From positions 1-46,206 of IMG/VR virus record IMGVR_UViG_3300023179_000176: a stretch of DNA of 46,206 nucleotides. The stretch is one strand, 5' to 3'. This stretch comes from a virus. The translations under genes and the position numbers were made by a program. Of the stretch, positions 1 to 6,551 are shown in pieces. How positions within the stretch are numbered: position 1 is the stretch's first letter; each line of letters begins with the position of its first letter. Below the pieces are notes generated by a model. That model was not told where the DNA came from, did no database searches, and saw only the letters and a list, made by a program, of their open reading frames with translations.

Positions 1-702
1 GATTTGGTCTATACGTGGGTTTAATTTTTTAATTTCATCAATAACATATTTTCTATTGGAAGAACCATTTGGTAATTTTTTATTTTGGATGTCGTAATCA
101 ACCTCATTCGTATAAACATCACCCAATTCATCAATTACATTACTACCCCAACTTCTCCACTGCTTACCATAAATTGGTCCTAATTCACACCACTTCTTAG
201 CAAACTCATCATCTGTTTTAATTTTGTTTATGAATTCGTCTTGTGTTAAATAAAAGAAAGGTTTCTCAGCTTTACCTTCTAAATACGCATTTATTTGACC
301 TCTTTTATATTCTTTTGATGTAGGTTTAACGTGGTCTAATATAGGATATCCCCAGCACTGGTCATTATATCCTTTAGCAATCTCCTCTCCATCAAAATTG
401 TTTGGGTCAACTTCAAATTGTTTACACCAATTCTTATATGCGTCACTATCCCAAATATGACAATCGTTATCAACTAAAAACTTAATGTTTGTATCACCTC
501 TTAAAAACCATAACAATTCTGTTACGATTTGTTTCCAAGCCATCTTTTTAGTTGTAAGTAAAGGAAAACCATCACTCATTTTATGACGTATTTGTCTTCC
601 GAATACTGATAAGGTTCCTGTACCTGTTCTATCTTGTTTCTTAACTCCGTTATCTAATATGTCTTGTAGGAGTGATTGGTATTGTGGGTCTAAATTATTC
701 AT
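1..702 (-). CDS. thyA: Thymidylate synthase, C-terminus beyond window
   Basis: ThyA converts dUMP to dTMP with methylene-tetrahydrofolate and supplies thymidine for phage DNA synthesis. Translating from the ATG at 702 gives MNNLDPQYQ, then [15 protein letters not shown] (the family's RTGTGT motif), [17 protein letters not shown] and [13 protein letters not shown], which are all hallmark ThyA segments. The frame stays open to base 1, so 234 codons are visible of about 260-300 expected. The active-site cysteine lies outside the window. The ATG overlaps the stop of the preceding small gene, which suggests translational coupling. A dUMP or dCMP hydroxymethylase of the same superfamily is an alternative, but the motifs fit ThyA best. 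Confidence 0.93.
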   Translation of the reverse strand, partial: MNNLDPQYQSLLQDILDNGVKKQDRTGTGTLSVFGRQIRHKMSDGFPLLTTKKMAWKQIVTELLWFLRGDTNIKFLVDNDCHIWDSDAYKNWCKQFEVDPNNFDGEEIAKGYNDQCWGYPILDHVKPTSKEYKRGQINAYLEGKAEKPFFYLTQDEFINKIKTDDEFAKKWCELGPIYGKQWRSWGSNVIDELGDVYTNEVDYDIQNKKLPNGSSNRKYVIDEIKKLNPRIDQI

Positions 703-910
703 ATTCAATTTCAAATGTATCTGGATTAATATATTTTATTCTCTTACCTCCCGTTAAGTCAACTATCTTATCATCAGGTATTCTGCTTTCGATAATGATA
801 TCTTTTAATTCCTGTGGCATATCAGGATTGTTTAAGATTTCATTACGTATTTCTTCATGCTTACGAGCTAATTCAGCACCTTTTTGTATTAGTTTATCTA
901 TGTTGTTCAT
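695..910 (-). CDS. Small hypothetical protein upstream of thyA
   Basis: This 71-residue protein ([10 protein letters not shown]...FEIEYE) has a helical, charged N-terminal half ([19 protein letters not shown]) followed by a segment with [20 protein letters not shown] that looks beta-rich. I recognise no family. It sits tightly between a 193-residue orphan and thyA and its stop overlaps the thyA start, so it is probably co-translated with thyA. A plus-strand frame across the same bases is a shadow: the minus frame fits the overlap pattern of its neighbours. Confidence 0.7.
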   Translation of the reverse strand: MNNIDKLIQKGAELARKHEEIRNEILNNPDMPQELKDIIIESRIPDDKIVDLTGGKRIKYINPDTFEIEYE

Positions 911-921
911 AATACTATATT

Positions 922-1503
922 TTACGCTGTTGCAAATCTAACAATACATGCTCTATATCCTTTTGGTCTATATTCTTCAGGATTGTTTAATACTTTTTCT
1001 AACATATCACGAATCATTTGCTTATCATCATCATACGTTCTTTCAGGTGCATTGATGTCTTGAGGAAACTCAGGTGACCAAGTTAATGTGATACTTTGTT
1101 TAGGTTCAAATGTTTCCGGATTGTATATAATAGGAGCAAACACACATCCATCTTTTACCGGTTCGTGTAATTCCTTTGGATCATATACTATTGGTGTAAA
1201 TAAGACTTTGTAAACATATCCTACTTTACCTGGGTATTTTGGATTGTCTGTGTCTGATATCTTTATTGATTTAGCAACAATTGGCGTTGTTTTATCTTCT
1301 GTGAGACCCGATGGTAATTCCATCCATACAATCTTTTCAAACTCATAATGTTTAATTAGTTCTGCTTCTACTTGAATACGTTGTTCTTCAGTTAGATTAT
1401 CAATACCAAATTCATTGTATAAACTATGATTGTTTTCTAATGGAGCATTTGGAGCACAAATACTCATTAATTTTGCTGTTAATTGTTGTGTTAATTTATT
1501 CAT
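922..1503 (-). CDS. Hypothetical phage protein, 193 aa
   Basis: The product starts MNKLTQQLTAKLMS and has no signal peptide or membrane segment. The middle carries two similar short stretches, FTPIVYDPKELHEPVKDG and FAPIIYNPETFEPKQS, which read as an internal repeat of about 18 residues. The C-terminus (MIRDMLEKVLNNPEEYRPKG) is helical. I recognise no family and infer no function. The start overlaps the stop of the upstream gene by four bases (ATGA), typical of this operon. Confidence 0.75.
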   Translation of the reverse strand: MNKLTQQLTAKLMSICAPNAPLENNHSLYNEFGIDNLTEEQRIQVEAELIKHYEFEKIVWMELPSGLTEDKTTPIVAKSIKISDTDNPKYPGKVGYVYKVLFTPIVYDPKELHEPVKDGCVFAPIIYNPETFEPKQSITLTWSPEFPQDINAPERTYDDDKQMIRDMLEKVLNNPEEYRPKGYRACIVRFATA

Positions 1504-1736
1504 CTTATTATTTTTATTTCTGATTTAGTTTCTATTACTACCCTAGCACCACAACTAAGGATAGCTTTTGTATCACAACCTGGACCACTATACACAACTC
1601 TACTTGGACCGAGTATCTCTACTTCATTACAATAAGTATTAATTCTACCCTGTTTGATAGTAATCACTGGTAGGTTTGTTCCTTTTGTTTTATTAGAACG
1701 AATATGATGTTGGTTGACGTGTATCTTAGTTGTCAT
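1500..1736 (-). CDS. Small conserved-type phage protein (MTTKIHVNQHHI)
   Basis: I place the start at the ATG at 1736, giving MTTKIHVNQHHIRSN and 78 residues. An upstream in-frame TTG at 1769 would add 11 residues and overlap the preceding gene, but TTG is the weaker start. The protein is beta-rich (LPVITIKQGRINTYCNEVEI, then GPSRVVYSGPG and ARVVIETKSEIKI), suggesting a compact all-beta fold. Short proteins with this kind of N-terminus are common in T4-like environmental phages, but I know of no assigned function. The ATGA overlap with the following gene indicates co-translation. Confidence 0.72.
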   Translation of the reverse strand: MTTKIHVNQHHIRSNKTKGTNLPVITIKQGRINTYCNEVEILGPSRVVYSGPGCDTKAILSCGARVVIETKSEIKIIR

Positions 1737-1761
1737 TAATAATGTCTTGTAACCGTTTAAT

Positions 1762-1953
1762 TTATTCAATCACATCATCACCTAATTCAAAAGCACCATT
1801 AGGTCCTATTTGAAAATCATCCGAAACAAATGGAGGTTCTTGTTTATTTAACTTGTTCAGTAACCACACTTGATCCATCCATTCTTCATAAGTTAATTTT
1901 GATGTTGGATTTTCTTGTAGGTAGTTTTGGTATTGAGTTTGTAATGTTGCCAT
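1762..1953 (-). CDS. Small hypothetical protein with VSDDFQIGPxGAxE motif
   Basis: This 63-residue acidic protein begins MATLQTQYQNYLQENPTSK, followed by LTYEEWMDQV, a helical TYEEW pattern often seen in small phage proteins. The C-terminal part carries PFVSDDFQIGPNGAFE. Nearly the same string, PYVSDDFQIGPDGAYE, occurs in the middle of the otherwise unrelated protein at 2065-2463, so this is a shared module rather than a whole-gene duplication. Function unknown; the near-identity of the motif suggests a binding or recognition role. Confidence 0.7.
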   Translation of the reverse strand: MATLQTQYQNYLQENPTSKLTYEEWMDQVWLLNKLNKQEPPFVSDDFQIGPNGAFELGDDVIE

Positions 1954-1967
1954 GTGATGTTTGTTTT

Positions 1968-2087
1968 TTATATTTTTTCTATTTTAATTTTAACTTTGCC
2001 TGATGAAACTAACTCAATTACCTTTTGAGCTTCTTTCCAATTTTTACAATTACTTAAATCAATTTTAATTATATTTTTCTTTTTCAT
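1968..2087 (-). CDS. Tiny basic ORF, 39 aa
   Basis: The minus strand between two orphans encodes MKKKNIIKIDLSNCKNWKEA and continues QKVIELVSSGKVKIKIEKI before a TAA. It overlaps the 3' end of the upstream gene by 23 bases and fills a gap that would otherwise be empty. Its pattern (beta strand IIKIDLS, helix NWKEAQKVIELVSSG, beta strand KVKIKIEK) reads like a small folded beta-alpha-beta protein. No function is known. Confidence is moderate because of its length. Confidence 0.5.
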   Translation of the reverse strand: MKKKNIIKIDLSNCKNWKEAQKVIELVSSGKVKIKIEKI

Positions 2088-2463
2088 CTATAACCTTCTT
2101 TAATCGTTTAATTTCAGCAATAACATCATCACTTAAATTAATTGGAGAGAGCAATGCTAAATCCTTAAGTTGCATTTCCAACAAATCAATTAATTCTTTT
2201 TGCGTTTGAATTGTACGGACTTCATCAGTAGCTTCATAAGCACCATCAGGTCCTATTTGAAAATCGTCGCTTACATATGGTATTTCATATGTATCGATAT
2301 CATAATGTTTATGATATGCTTGTACAAGTAAATCAATATCAAAAATAATAGGTCCATATTCTTCATCGGAGCAATCGAATATAACTTCATTGTCTACAAA
2401 TTTCACGTAAGAACTTCTAGACCATTTGGCATCGCCTTTATAAATTAAAGTTTCTTTATTCAT
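2065..2463 (-). CDS. Hypothetical protein with VSDDFQIGPxGAxE motif and coiled coil
   Basis: This 132-residue acidic protein has three visible parts: a beta-rich N-terminus (SYVKFVDNEVIFDCSDEEYG), a central PYVSDDFQIGPDGAYE motif shared with the 63-residue protein two genes downstream, and a C-terminal helix (QKELIDLLEMQLKDLALLS, IAEIKRLKKVIDEKE) with coiled-coil character. I recognise no family. Its ATG touches the stop of the upstream coiled-coil gene at 2463. It may be a fusion of the motif to a different N-terminal domain. Confidence 0.72.
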   Translation of the reverse strand: MNKETLIYKGDAKWSRSSYVKFVDNEVIFDCSDEEYGPIIFDIDLLVQAYHKHYDIDTYEIPYVSDDFQIGPDGAYEATDEVRTIQTQKELIDLLEMQLKDLALLSPINLSDDVIAEIKRLKKVIDEKEKYN

Positions 2464-2657
2464 TACTTTTCAGGTTTCCAATTTAATGACCATTTAGCTG
2501 CTTGGCTAAATACATAGTCGTATTTATCTTTATCCAATTCTTTTACAATTGATTCTGCTCTACCAAGTATTTGTTGTAGAGTATCAATTACAACTAACAT
2601 ATCCTCTCTTTCTTTTTTAAGGTTATGTATTTCGCGTCTTAATTCTTTTTCGTCCAT
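2463..2657 (-). CDS. Small coiled-coil protein
   Basis: These 64 residues begin MDEKELRREIHNLKKEREDM, a charged heptad-like helix continuing through VVIDTLQQILGRAESIVKEL and ending SLNWKPEK. The composition and hydrophobic spacing point to a coiled-coil or helical hairpin with no membrane segment. Two bases separate it from the secreted protein gene upstream, and it abuts the next gene, so it is part of the same transcript. Function unknown. Confidence 0.68.
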   Translation of the reverse strand: MDEKELRREIHNLKKEREDMLVVIDTLQQILGRAESIVKELDKDKYDYVFSQAAKWSLNWKPEK

Positions 2658-2658
2658 A

Positions 2659-2928
2659 CTACCAAGTTATTATATTGTATTGTAAACGAGTACCCATTCT
2701 AAAATCAATTTGGTTTGTACCTAGATTTTGTGCCCAACCACTTTGGAATCCAACTGTAAAATTCTTGTATCGATATTGAAAGTTACCAATCAATTGTACA
2801 TTGTTTCTTTGTGTTTGTGTAACATAGGTGTAACCTAATTGCGGTCCAAATGACCAATGCTTTACTTTTTGTGCATTTACATTAGTACAGAATAGCACTA
2901 ATAATAATAGTAATAGTTTAGTCTTCAT
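2659..2928 (-). CDS. Secreted, possibly beta-barrel, small protein
   Basis: The N-terminus MKTKLLLLLLVLFCTNVNA is a clear Sec signal peptide: lysines, a leucine-rich core and a probable cleavage after NVNA before QK. The mature part of about 70 residues alternates hydrophobic and polar residues with aromatic strand ends (FGPQLGYTYVTQTQ, FQYRYKNFTVGFQ, FRMGTRLQYNIITW) and ends in an aromatic residue. This is the signature of outer-membrane beta-strands, though too short for a full barrel monomer. Cleavage before Q resembles Bacteroidota signal peptides. It could act at the host outer membrane, for example in superinfection exclusion or lysis, which is inference. Confidence 0.7.
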   Translation of the reverse strand: MKTKLLLLLLVLFCTNVNAQKVKHWSFGPQLGYTYVTQTQRNNVQLIGNFQYRYKNFTVGFQSGWAQNLGTNQIDFRMGTRLQYNIITW

Positions 2929-3123
2929 GTCTTCCCCATTTTATACGTTGCCATACCCTTTCGTGGATATAGTACTGTAGTGGTTTGTAGATAAGTTCTG
3001 CTACTGAGAACATTGCGCCCTCTTAACATCGTTAGATAGTGCCCAAACAACTAAAAACCCAATACCCGAACTAATAAGTCGGTAGGTTATAGTTTTTGCT
3101 AAAGATCGTTTTATTGTATTCAT
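2918..3123 (-). pseudogene. DUF2061-like small membrane protein, split by a frameshift
   Basis: The ATG at 3123 encodes MNTIKRSLAKTITYRLISSG, then IGFLVVWALSNDVKRAQ, and stops at 3001. In another frame, from an ATG at 3013 to a TAA at 2918, the sequence continues MFSVAELIYKPLQYYIHERV and WQRIKWG. Together the parts match the DUF2061 layout: N-terminal K-R-S-x-x-K-T-x-T-Y-R, a membrane helix, then a second helix ending YYxHERVW. One extra base near the GAGGGCGCAATG stretch (about 3010-3022) would restore one frame of about 68 residues. It may be a decayed gene, two overlapping genes making two peptides, a programmed frameshift or a sequence error. Confidence 0.6.
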
Positions 3124-3137
3124 AGCCTAAATATAGT

Positions 3138-3167
3138 AAAAAAGGCTTGAATTACCAAGTCCCTTTT
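3138..3167 (-). terminator. Likely rho-independent terminator
   Basis: Read on the minus strand, AAAAGG-GA-CTTG pairs with CAAG-CCTTTT around a six-base loop, with a two-base bulge and a trailing T-run. It lies just downstream of the holin-like gene at 3188-3475 and upstream of the split DUF2061 gene. The stem is short and AT-rich, so strength is uncertain. Confidence 0.55.
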
Positions 3168-3187
3168 GAATTATTTTAAAATAAAAT

Positions 3188-3475
3188 TTATATATCTTTT
3201 GTTTCTTCGGTCTCTTTAGGTTCAACCGGTTTAGCATTCTTAAGAGTATTAAGAATCGGTGCGAACTTTTCTAATGTATTACCAAATATTGCAGCGATAG
3301 TAATGTATTTAACAGATTCTAATAACTCTGCATTTGGAGTAATGGTTTTATTTGAATATGAACTAGCAATCATCATTCCAGATAAAACTAAAAATCCTAA
3401 AAATCCAATTACGCGTTTTGTTGATACTGATTCATTTGAAGGATCAGACAACATGTTAATTAAAAATTCTTTCAT
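3188..3475 (-). CDS. Small two-helix membrane protein, holin-like
   Basis: This 95-residue protein has the layout of small phage membrane proteins. A soluble N-terminus (MKEFLINMLSDPSNESVSTK) is followed by membrane helix 1 (VIGFLGFLVLSGMMIASSYS), a short loop, a second hydrophobic stretch (VKYITIAAIFGNTLEKFAPI) and a charged tail (KPVEPKETEETKDI). The STKRVIGF start to the first helix is typical of a holin-like family in environmental phages. A strong AAAGGAG site precedes the ATG. Holin function is inferred from size and topology only; no endolysin gene is visible nearby. Confidence 0.6.
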   Translation of the reverse strand: MKEFLINMLSDPSNESVSTKRVIGFLGFLVLSGMMIASSYSNKTITPNAELLESVKYITIAAIFGNTLEKFAPILNTLKNAKPVEPKETEETKDI

Positions 3476-3489
3476 TACTCGCTCCTTTA

Positions 3490-3864
3490 TTAAGCAAGAT
3501 AAGACAATTTGTATATAGTTGATTGAATTAATTCTGTAACTGTATCAATTTGATTTTGTATATAACTATCATCTACATCTTCACGTAATGAATCTACGTT
3601 TTTCTGAAGAGCTGTAAAATAATTAATTGTTTCTTTTTTGCTTTTGTAGTTATTTAATTCAAAGCTAGTATATTTGTCAATGATACCATTTTTACCTTGA
3701 TAAGATTCAATTAACCCATCTACTAGATCTATGATATTATCGTAATAACCATTAAGAGCCATATGTTCTGCAAATGATTTAGTTTGTAAATGATATACAT
3801 GAGCTTGATTTCTTGAGTGCATCAAATGAGAAACTAGCTTACTGAAATCTGCCGATATTGCCAT
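3490..3864 (-). CDS. Helical phage protein resembling DUF5856
   Basis: The 124-residue product is all-helical and includes LMHSRNQAHVYHLQTKSFAE, then GYYDNIIDLVDGLIESYQGK and IDTVTELIQSTIYKLSYL. The pattern of His, Glu and Asp in the helices (HVYHLQT, AEH, DLVDGLIE) looks like a ferritin/Dps-like four-helix bundle. I associate this family with DUF5856 of phages, from memory. Metal or oxygen handling is possible but unproven. The ATG overlaps the stop of the small basic gene upstream (TAATG), so the two are coupled. Confidence 0.68.
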   Translation of the reverse strand: MAISADFSKLVSHLMHSRNQAHVYHLQTKSFAEHMALNGYYDNIIDLVDGLIESYQGKNGIIDKYTSFELNNYKSKKETINYFTALQKNVDSLREDVDDSYIQNQIDTVTELIQSTIYKLSYLA

Positions 3865-4007
3865 TATCCTTGTCCGTTGTTAAGTTTTTTATAATTTTTT
3901 GACTTTTTATTTCGTGACGTTTTCTTTTTACTATGAATTCCGGGCCTTTTAACTTTAGGTTTTTTGAAATATGATCTAACAGAGATCGATGTTTTTGCCT
4001 TTGCCAT
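3864..4007 (-). CDS. Small very basic phage protein, 47 aa
   Basis: Reading from the ATG at 4007 gives MAKAKTSISVRSYFKKPKVK, then RPGIHSKKKTSRNKKSKNY and KKLNNGQG, stopping with a TAATG overlap at the next gene. About a third of residues are Lys or Arg, and there is no hydrophobic core, so it is probably disordered and nucleic-acid or protein binding. The RPGxHSKxKTSxxKxSKNYKK pattern is one I associate with a recurrent small phage protein, often near structural genes. An ATATTTATTTAAAAGGA stretch (about 4019-4034 on the plus strand) lies just upstream and contains a ribosome binding site. Confidence 0.75.
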   Translation of the reverse strand: MAKAKTSISVRSYFKKPKVKRPGIHSKKKTSRNKKSKNYKKLNNGQG

Positions 4008-4044
4008 CGAAATAAATCCTTTTAAATAAATATATCGAAAGAAT

Positions 4045-4767
4045 TTATTTAATATCTTTATTTTTAATATTTAACTTTCTTAAATATCTTTTAGCTTGAG
4101 ATATAGGAACCAACGTACCGTCAGGTAATTCAACTACCTTTTTATTTGCTCCTATAGGATTACCTACTAATAAGAAATAACAATTATAACATAAAAGTCT
4201 TACATTGCTTAAATTGAAATTAGACCTATCAGCATCTTTAAAATGAAGAACTAAAGGAACTTGATAATCAAATTCTCTTCTCATTGAATATCCGCAGTTT
4301 TCACAACACTCTGGTAATATATTTTCTTTTATTAAGCGTCTTTTAAAATCCTTATAACTGTAATTAGGATGTTTATTGTCTAATATATCTTGTATAGGAT
4401 AAGCAACAAACCGACCTCCTGGTCTAGATGACGGAGGTCTTAATGCTGCTTTCTCTCTACGTATTTTTTCTGAATTAGCTCTGCGCTTACTGGCGTTATT
4501 ATCTCTATGAAGATCAAAAAGGTTCTTCCCAGTTTCTTTATCTATATATAGTATGGCATATCGTTTAAATGTATTATAATCGATATTCAGCCATCTTGCA
4601 GCTTCTTGACACGTACGGGTATTTTCCATTGCGTATCGTATTTGCGATTCTAATAAATTTAAAGGAGCTGCTCCCCTTGCTCGATGCCTATGCCTTATTT
4701 TAAAAGGCGCGCCGTAATTAGATATAGCATGTAACGATGAATATAACGATGAACTACTTTCGTTCAT
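4045..4767 (-). CDS. HNH-like zinc-binding protein with helix-turn-helix region
   Basis: The 240-residue product has two visible parts. Residues about 35-80 (QIRYAMENTRTCQEAARWLN, then IDYNTFKRYA) look like a helix-turn-helix of the kind in mobile endonucleases. Residues about 153-205 look like an HNH/zinc domain: CENCGY, LVLHFKDADRSNFNLSNVR, then LCYNCYF. The first His and the Asp-Asn framework are kept, but the usual final CxxCH histidine is Tyr/Phe, so cleavage activity is doubtful. The C-terminal VELPDGTLVPISQAKRYLRK may be another DNA-contact element. It is probably a homing-endonuclease relative or a domesticated DNA-binding protein. Confidence 0.62.
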   Translation of the reverse strand: MNESSSSLYSSLHAISNYGAPFKIRHRHRARGAAPLNLLESQIRYAMENTRTCQEAARWLNIDYNTFKRYAILYIDKETGKNLFDLHRDNNASKRRANSEKIRREKAALRPPSSRPGGRFVAYPIQDILDNKHPNYSYKDFKRRLIKENILPECCENCGYSMRREFDYQVPLVLHFKDADRSNFNLSNVRLLCYNCYFLLVGNPIGANKKVVELPDGTLVPISQAKRYLRKLNIKNKDIK

Positions 4768-4784
4768 ATTTTAATTGTAAGAAA

Positions 4785-4967
4785 TTATTGTAATTTTGAA
4801 GTAGCTTTGATTCTGAAATAAATTACTCCTACTATACCAGCAATTGTTAATATATCATTCATTGTAGCACTTACATCAAATCCTAAAAGTTTCGTAGCTA
4901 CGGGAGCTAATGCTACTAATGCCGCCCATATAGTACGAGATTGTAGCCATGATTTAATATCCATCAT
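4785..4967 (-). CDS. Small membrane protein, holin-like
   Basis: These 60 residues form a two-helix hairpin: after MMDIKSWLQS comes RTIWAALVALAPVATKLLGF, a short polar link (DVSATMND) and ILTIAGIVGVIYFRIKATSK. Size, basic C-terminus and topology fit small phage holins or pinholins. It is the second such protein within 2 kb (the other at 3188-3475), so a holin/antiholin pair is a possible reading. A good AAAGGAA site precedes the ATG. The ATG at 4964 would be an alternative start. Confidence 0.6.
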   Translation of the reverse strand: MMDIKSWLQSRTIWAALVALAPVATKLLGFDVSATMNDILTIAGIVGVIYFRIKATSKLQ

Positions 4968-4974
4968 TTTCCTT

Positions 4975-5160
4975 TTATTTATTTGGGTCGTATTTATCCG
5001 GTTGAGTAAATTTAGATTTACCTTGCGTCTCTAAATTTGGATTAGCGAATACATCTTCTTTATATGGAGTCGTTTTATCTTTACCCATAGCTTCTAATTT
5101 AGATGTAAAGCTTTTTTTAAGTATATTACCGAATTGTGATACCATTTTTTCTAATGCCAT
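4975..5160 (-). CDS. Small hypothetical protein, 61 aa
   Basis: The sequence MALEKMVSQFGNILKKSFTS begins with an amphipathic helix and ends in a polar, proline-containing tail (NLETQGKSKFTQPDKYDPNK). No known domain. It has an AGGAGA ribosome binding site, and upstream lies the TAGTACATATTTATATTAAA motif also found before the gene at 10973-11377, which suggests a transcription start here. It may be a minor virion or membrane-associated protein; I do not assign a role. Confidence 0.65.
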   Translation of the reverse strand: MALEKMVSQFGNILKKSFTSKLEAMGKDKTTPYKEDVFANPNLETQGKSKFTQPDKYDPNK

Positions 5161-5171
5161 ATTATCTCCTA

Positions 5172-5191
5172 TTTAATATAAATATGTACTA
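5172..5191 (-). promoter_or_regulatory. Candidate phage promoter motif copy 1
   Basis: On the minus strand the sequence TAGTACATATTTATATTAAA lies 11 bases upstream of the ATG at 5160, between the ClpP-like gene and the next gene. The same motif, with a four-base expansion, lies before the ATG at 11377. Shorter versions precede other starts (32414, 36731, 33072, 4007). Its promoter role is inferred from repetition and position. Confidence 0.4.
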
Positions 5192-5193
5192 GT

Positions 5194-5739
5194 TTAGATT
5201 AAATGATGTATAATACCTAGCTTTTTAGCTTGTGAAGCAGGAATATACCATTCTCTATTAATTTCCTGATACTTATCTATTGTATTCTTATCGATTTTAG
5301 TATTCTTTATGATAAGTTCATTTATCATATTCTCTAATCGCTCAACCTCTGCTAATTCTTGTTTATGTATTTCAATTTTAGCATAATCCATTCCCCAAGA
5401 CGCTGCATGGTGCATAAACGTTGTATATTTCGTCGCAGTACGCACTTTACCTGCTAAGAAGATAGGAAGCGCCATTGACATTACACGGCCTCCGTATGAG
5501 TATGTATTTATTTGTATAGGGGATGATTCAATAAATCCTATTAGAGCTAATCCATCATATGCATCACCTCCACCTGAATTAATAATTAACTTAATTGGGT
5601 CTTTAGGATTTTCGTAATCATCATTACTTTCAATTATATTTTGTAATTGCTGAATACATTTCAAAGTAGAATTTGTTCCTACCTCATCAAATAAGTACAC
5701 TGACTTACTTGATTTGTTTGGTTTTTTACTACTCGCCAT
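5194..5739 (-). CDS. ClpP-family serine protease
   Basis: The 181-residue product has the ClpP/crotonase-type core: IKLIINSGGGDAYDGLALI (the oxyanion-loop GGG region), YGGRVMSMALPIFLAG with the presumed nucleophile Ser88, and TTFMHHAAS with His110. In the segment equivalent to the catalytic-Asp loop (DTERDRF in E. coli ClpP), this protein reads EINREWYIPASQAKKLG, so the Asp position is Glu159. Length is close to normal (about 190-200), and the N-terminus lacks a propeptide or signal. Phage relatives include prohead proteases as well as regulatory Clp proteins. Given the capsid-targeting-like proteins nearby, prohead processing is an attractive but unproven role. Confidence 0.85.
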   Translation of the reverse strand: MASSKKPNKSSKSVYLFDEVGTNSTLKCIQQLQNIIESNDDYENPKDPIKLIINSGGGDAYDGLALIGFIESSPIQINTYSYGGRVMSMALPIFLAGKVRTATKYTTFMHHAASWGMDYAKIEIHKQELAEVERLENMINELIIKNTKIDKNTIDKYQEINREWYIPASQAKKLGIIHHLI

Positions 5740-5749
5740 ATTATATGTT

Positions 5750-6250
5750 TTAGAATTTTAAATTTACGTATGTATTATAGTTCGTAATCAAGGGATCGGT
5801 TATTTCATTAGCTATTTCTTTTTTGTTATAAAATACTTTAGTTATTAGTTCTGCACCACCAATTATTGTTGTTTCAAATTCTAATTTATTAGAATCAAAT
5901 GTATTTGAATTAATCGTGCCTTTAAACCAAATTCCTTTATAATCTTTAATAAGAGTCAATATACCATCATCTCCTGACATATTAGTAAGTTTAGGTAATT
6001 GAACCGTATTATCTGTTTCAATTGTTTTTGCTATTGGTTTATCGTCAATGAATATTTTAGCGGATATTGAAGGGCCTGAAACTTTATATTTGAATCTTAT
6101 TTCGTCCCAGATACGTTCATCTTCACAAAATTCTTTTAATTCTTCGTCCGTAGGATTAGTCCCTACATTATCAAATAACCAATCTAAATCGTCATCCATC
6201 AATACAGTATAACCTGCAAGTGAACCAAACCCAGAAATTTTAATTTTCAT
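5750..6250 (-). CDS. Hypothetical protein, 166 aa, two-domain
   Basis: Residues 1-55 (MKIKISGFGSLAGYTVLMDD, DLDWLFDNVG, EELKEFCEDERIWDEIRF) mix beta and acidic helical segments. Residues from about 56 onward are beta-rich (VSGPSISAKIFIDDKPIAKT, GIWFKGTINSNTF, KLEFETTIIGG), resembling an Ig-like or jelly-roll domain. I recognise no family. It is 10 bases from the ClpP-like gene and probably on the same transcript. Confidence 0.7.
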   Translation of the reverse strand: MKIKISGFGSLAGYTVLMDDDLDWLFDNVGTNPTDEELKEFCEDERIWDEIRFKYKVSGPSISAKIFIDDKPIAKTIETDNTVQLPKLTNMSGDDGILTLIKDYKGIWFKGTINSNTFDSNKLEFETTIIGGAELITKVFYNKKEIANEITDPLITNYNTYVNLKF

Positions 6251-6312
6251 TTGTTATCAAACTTAATACTTAAAAATATAATAATCTTTTGTAATATACA
6301 AATTTTCTTTTG

Positions 6313-6534
6313 TTATCGATTGTTGAAAAGCTTTTCCCATTTGTTAGAAAAATAAAAATAGCATATAAATAATGAAGCCGATATAAGGTAAAATATTAAA
6401 TCCGTAATCCAATAGGAACCGGTCCAATCCATTAGCTTCTTGAACAAAAGGTCGTAACCAAATGGGCAGAAAAATGTTGCTCCCATTAATATTAATGTTA
6501 GTAGACGTTTTCGAAAGGTTATATTCCAAGTCAT
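6313..6534 (-). CDS. Small two-helix membrane protein
   Basis: I use the ATG at 6534 (MTWNITFRKRLLTLILMGAT) rather than a TTG nine bases upstream. Two membrane spans are visible, LLTLILMGATFFCPFGYDLL and ITDLIFYLISASLFICYFYF, separated by KKLMDWTGSYW and ending in a basic tail (SNKWEKLFNNR). The CPFGYDLLFK and TGSYWI features recur, to my recollection, in small phage membrane proteins. Another minus frame over the same bases is poorer in coding signal and is rejected. Confidence 0.62.
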   Translation of the reverse strand: MTWNITFRKRLLTLILMGATFFCPFGYDLLFKKLMDWTGSYWITDLIFYLISASLFICYFYFSNKWEKLFNNR

Positions 6535-6551
6535 TACTATCAACGTCCATA

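Noticed and set aside
1500-1769. TTG start at 1769 for the MTTKIHVNQHHI gene
   Set aside because: An ATG 33 bases downstream gives a better start and avoids overlap with the upstream gene's stop.
6344-6550. A 68-codon minus-strand frame beginning MDVDSNDLEYNL
   Set aside because: The other minus frame here encodes a two-helix membrane protein with a good ATG; this one is only its shifted shadow.
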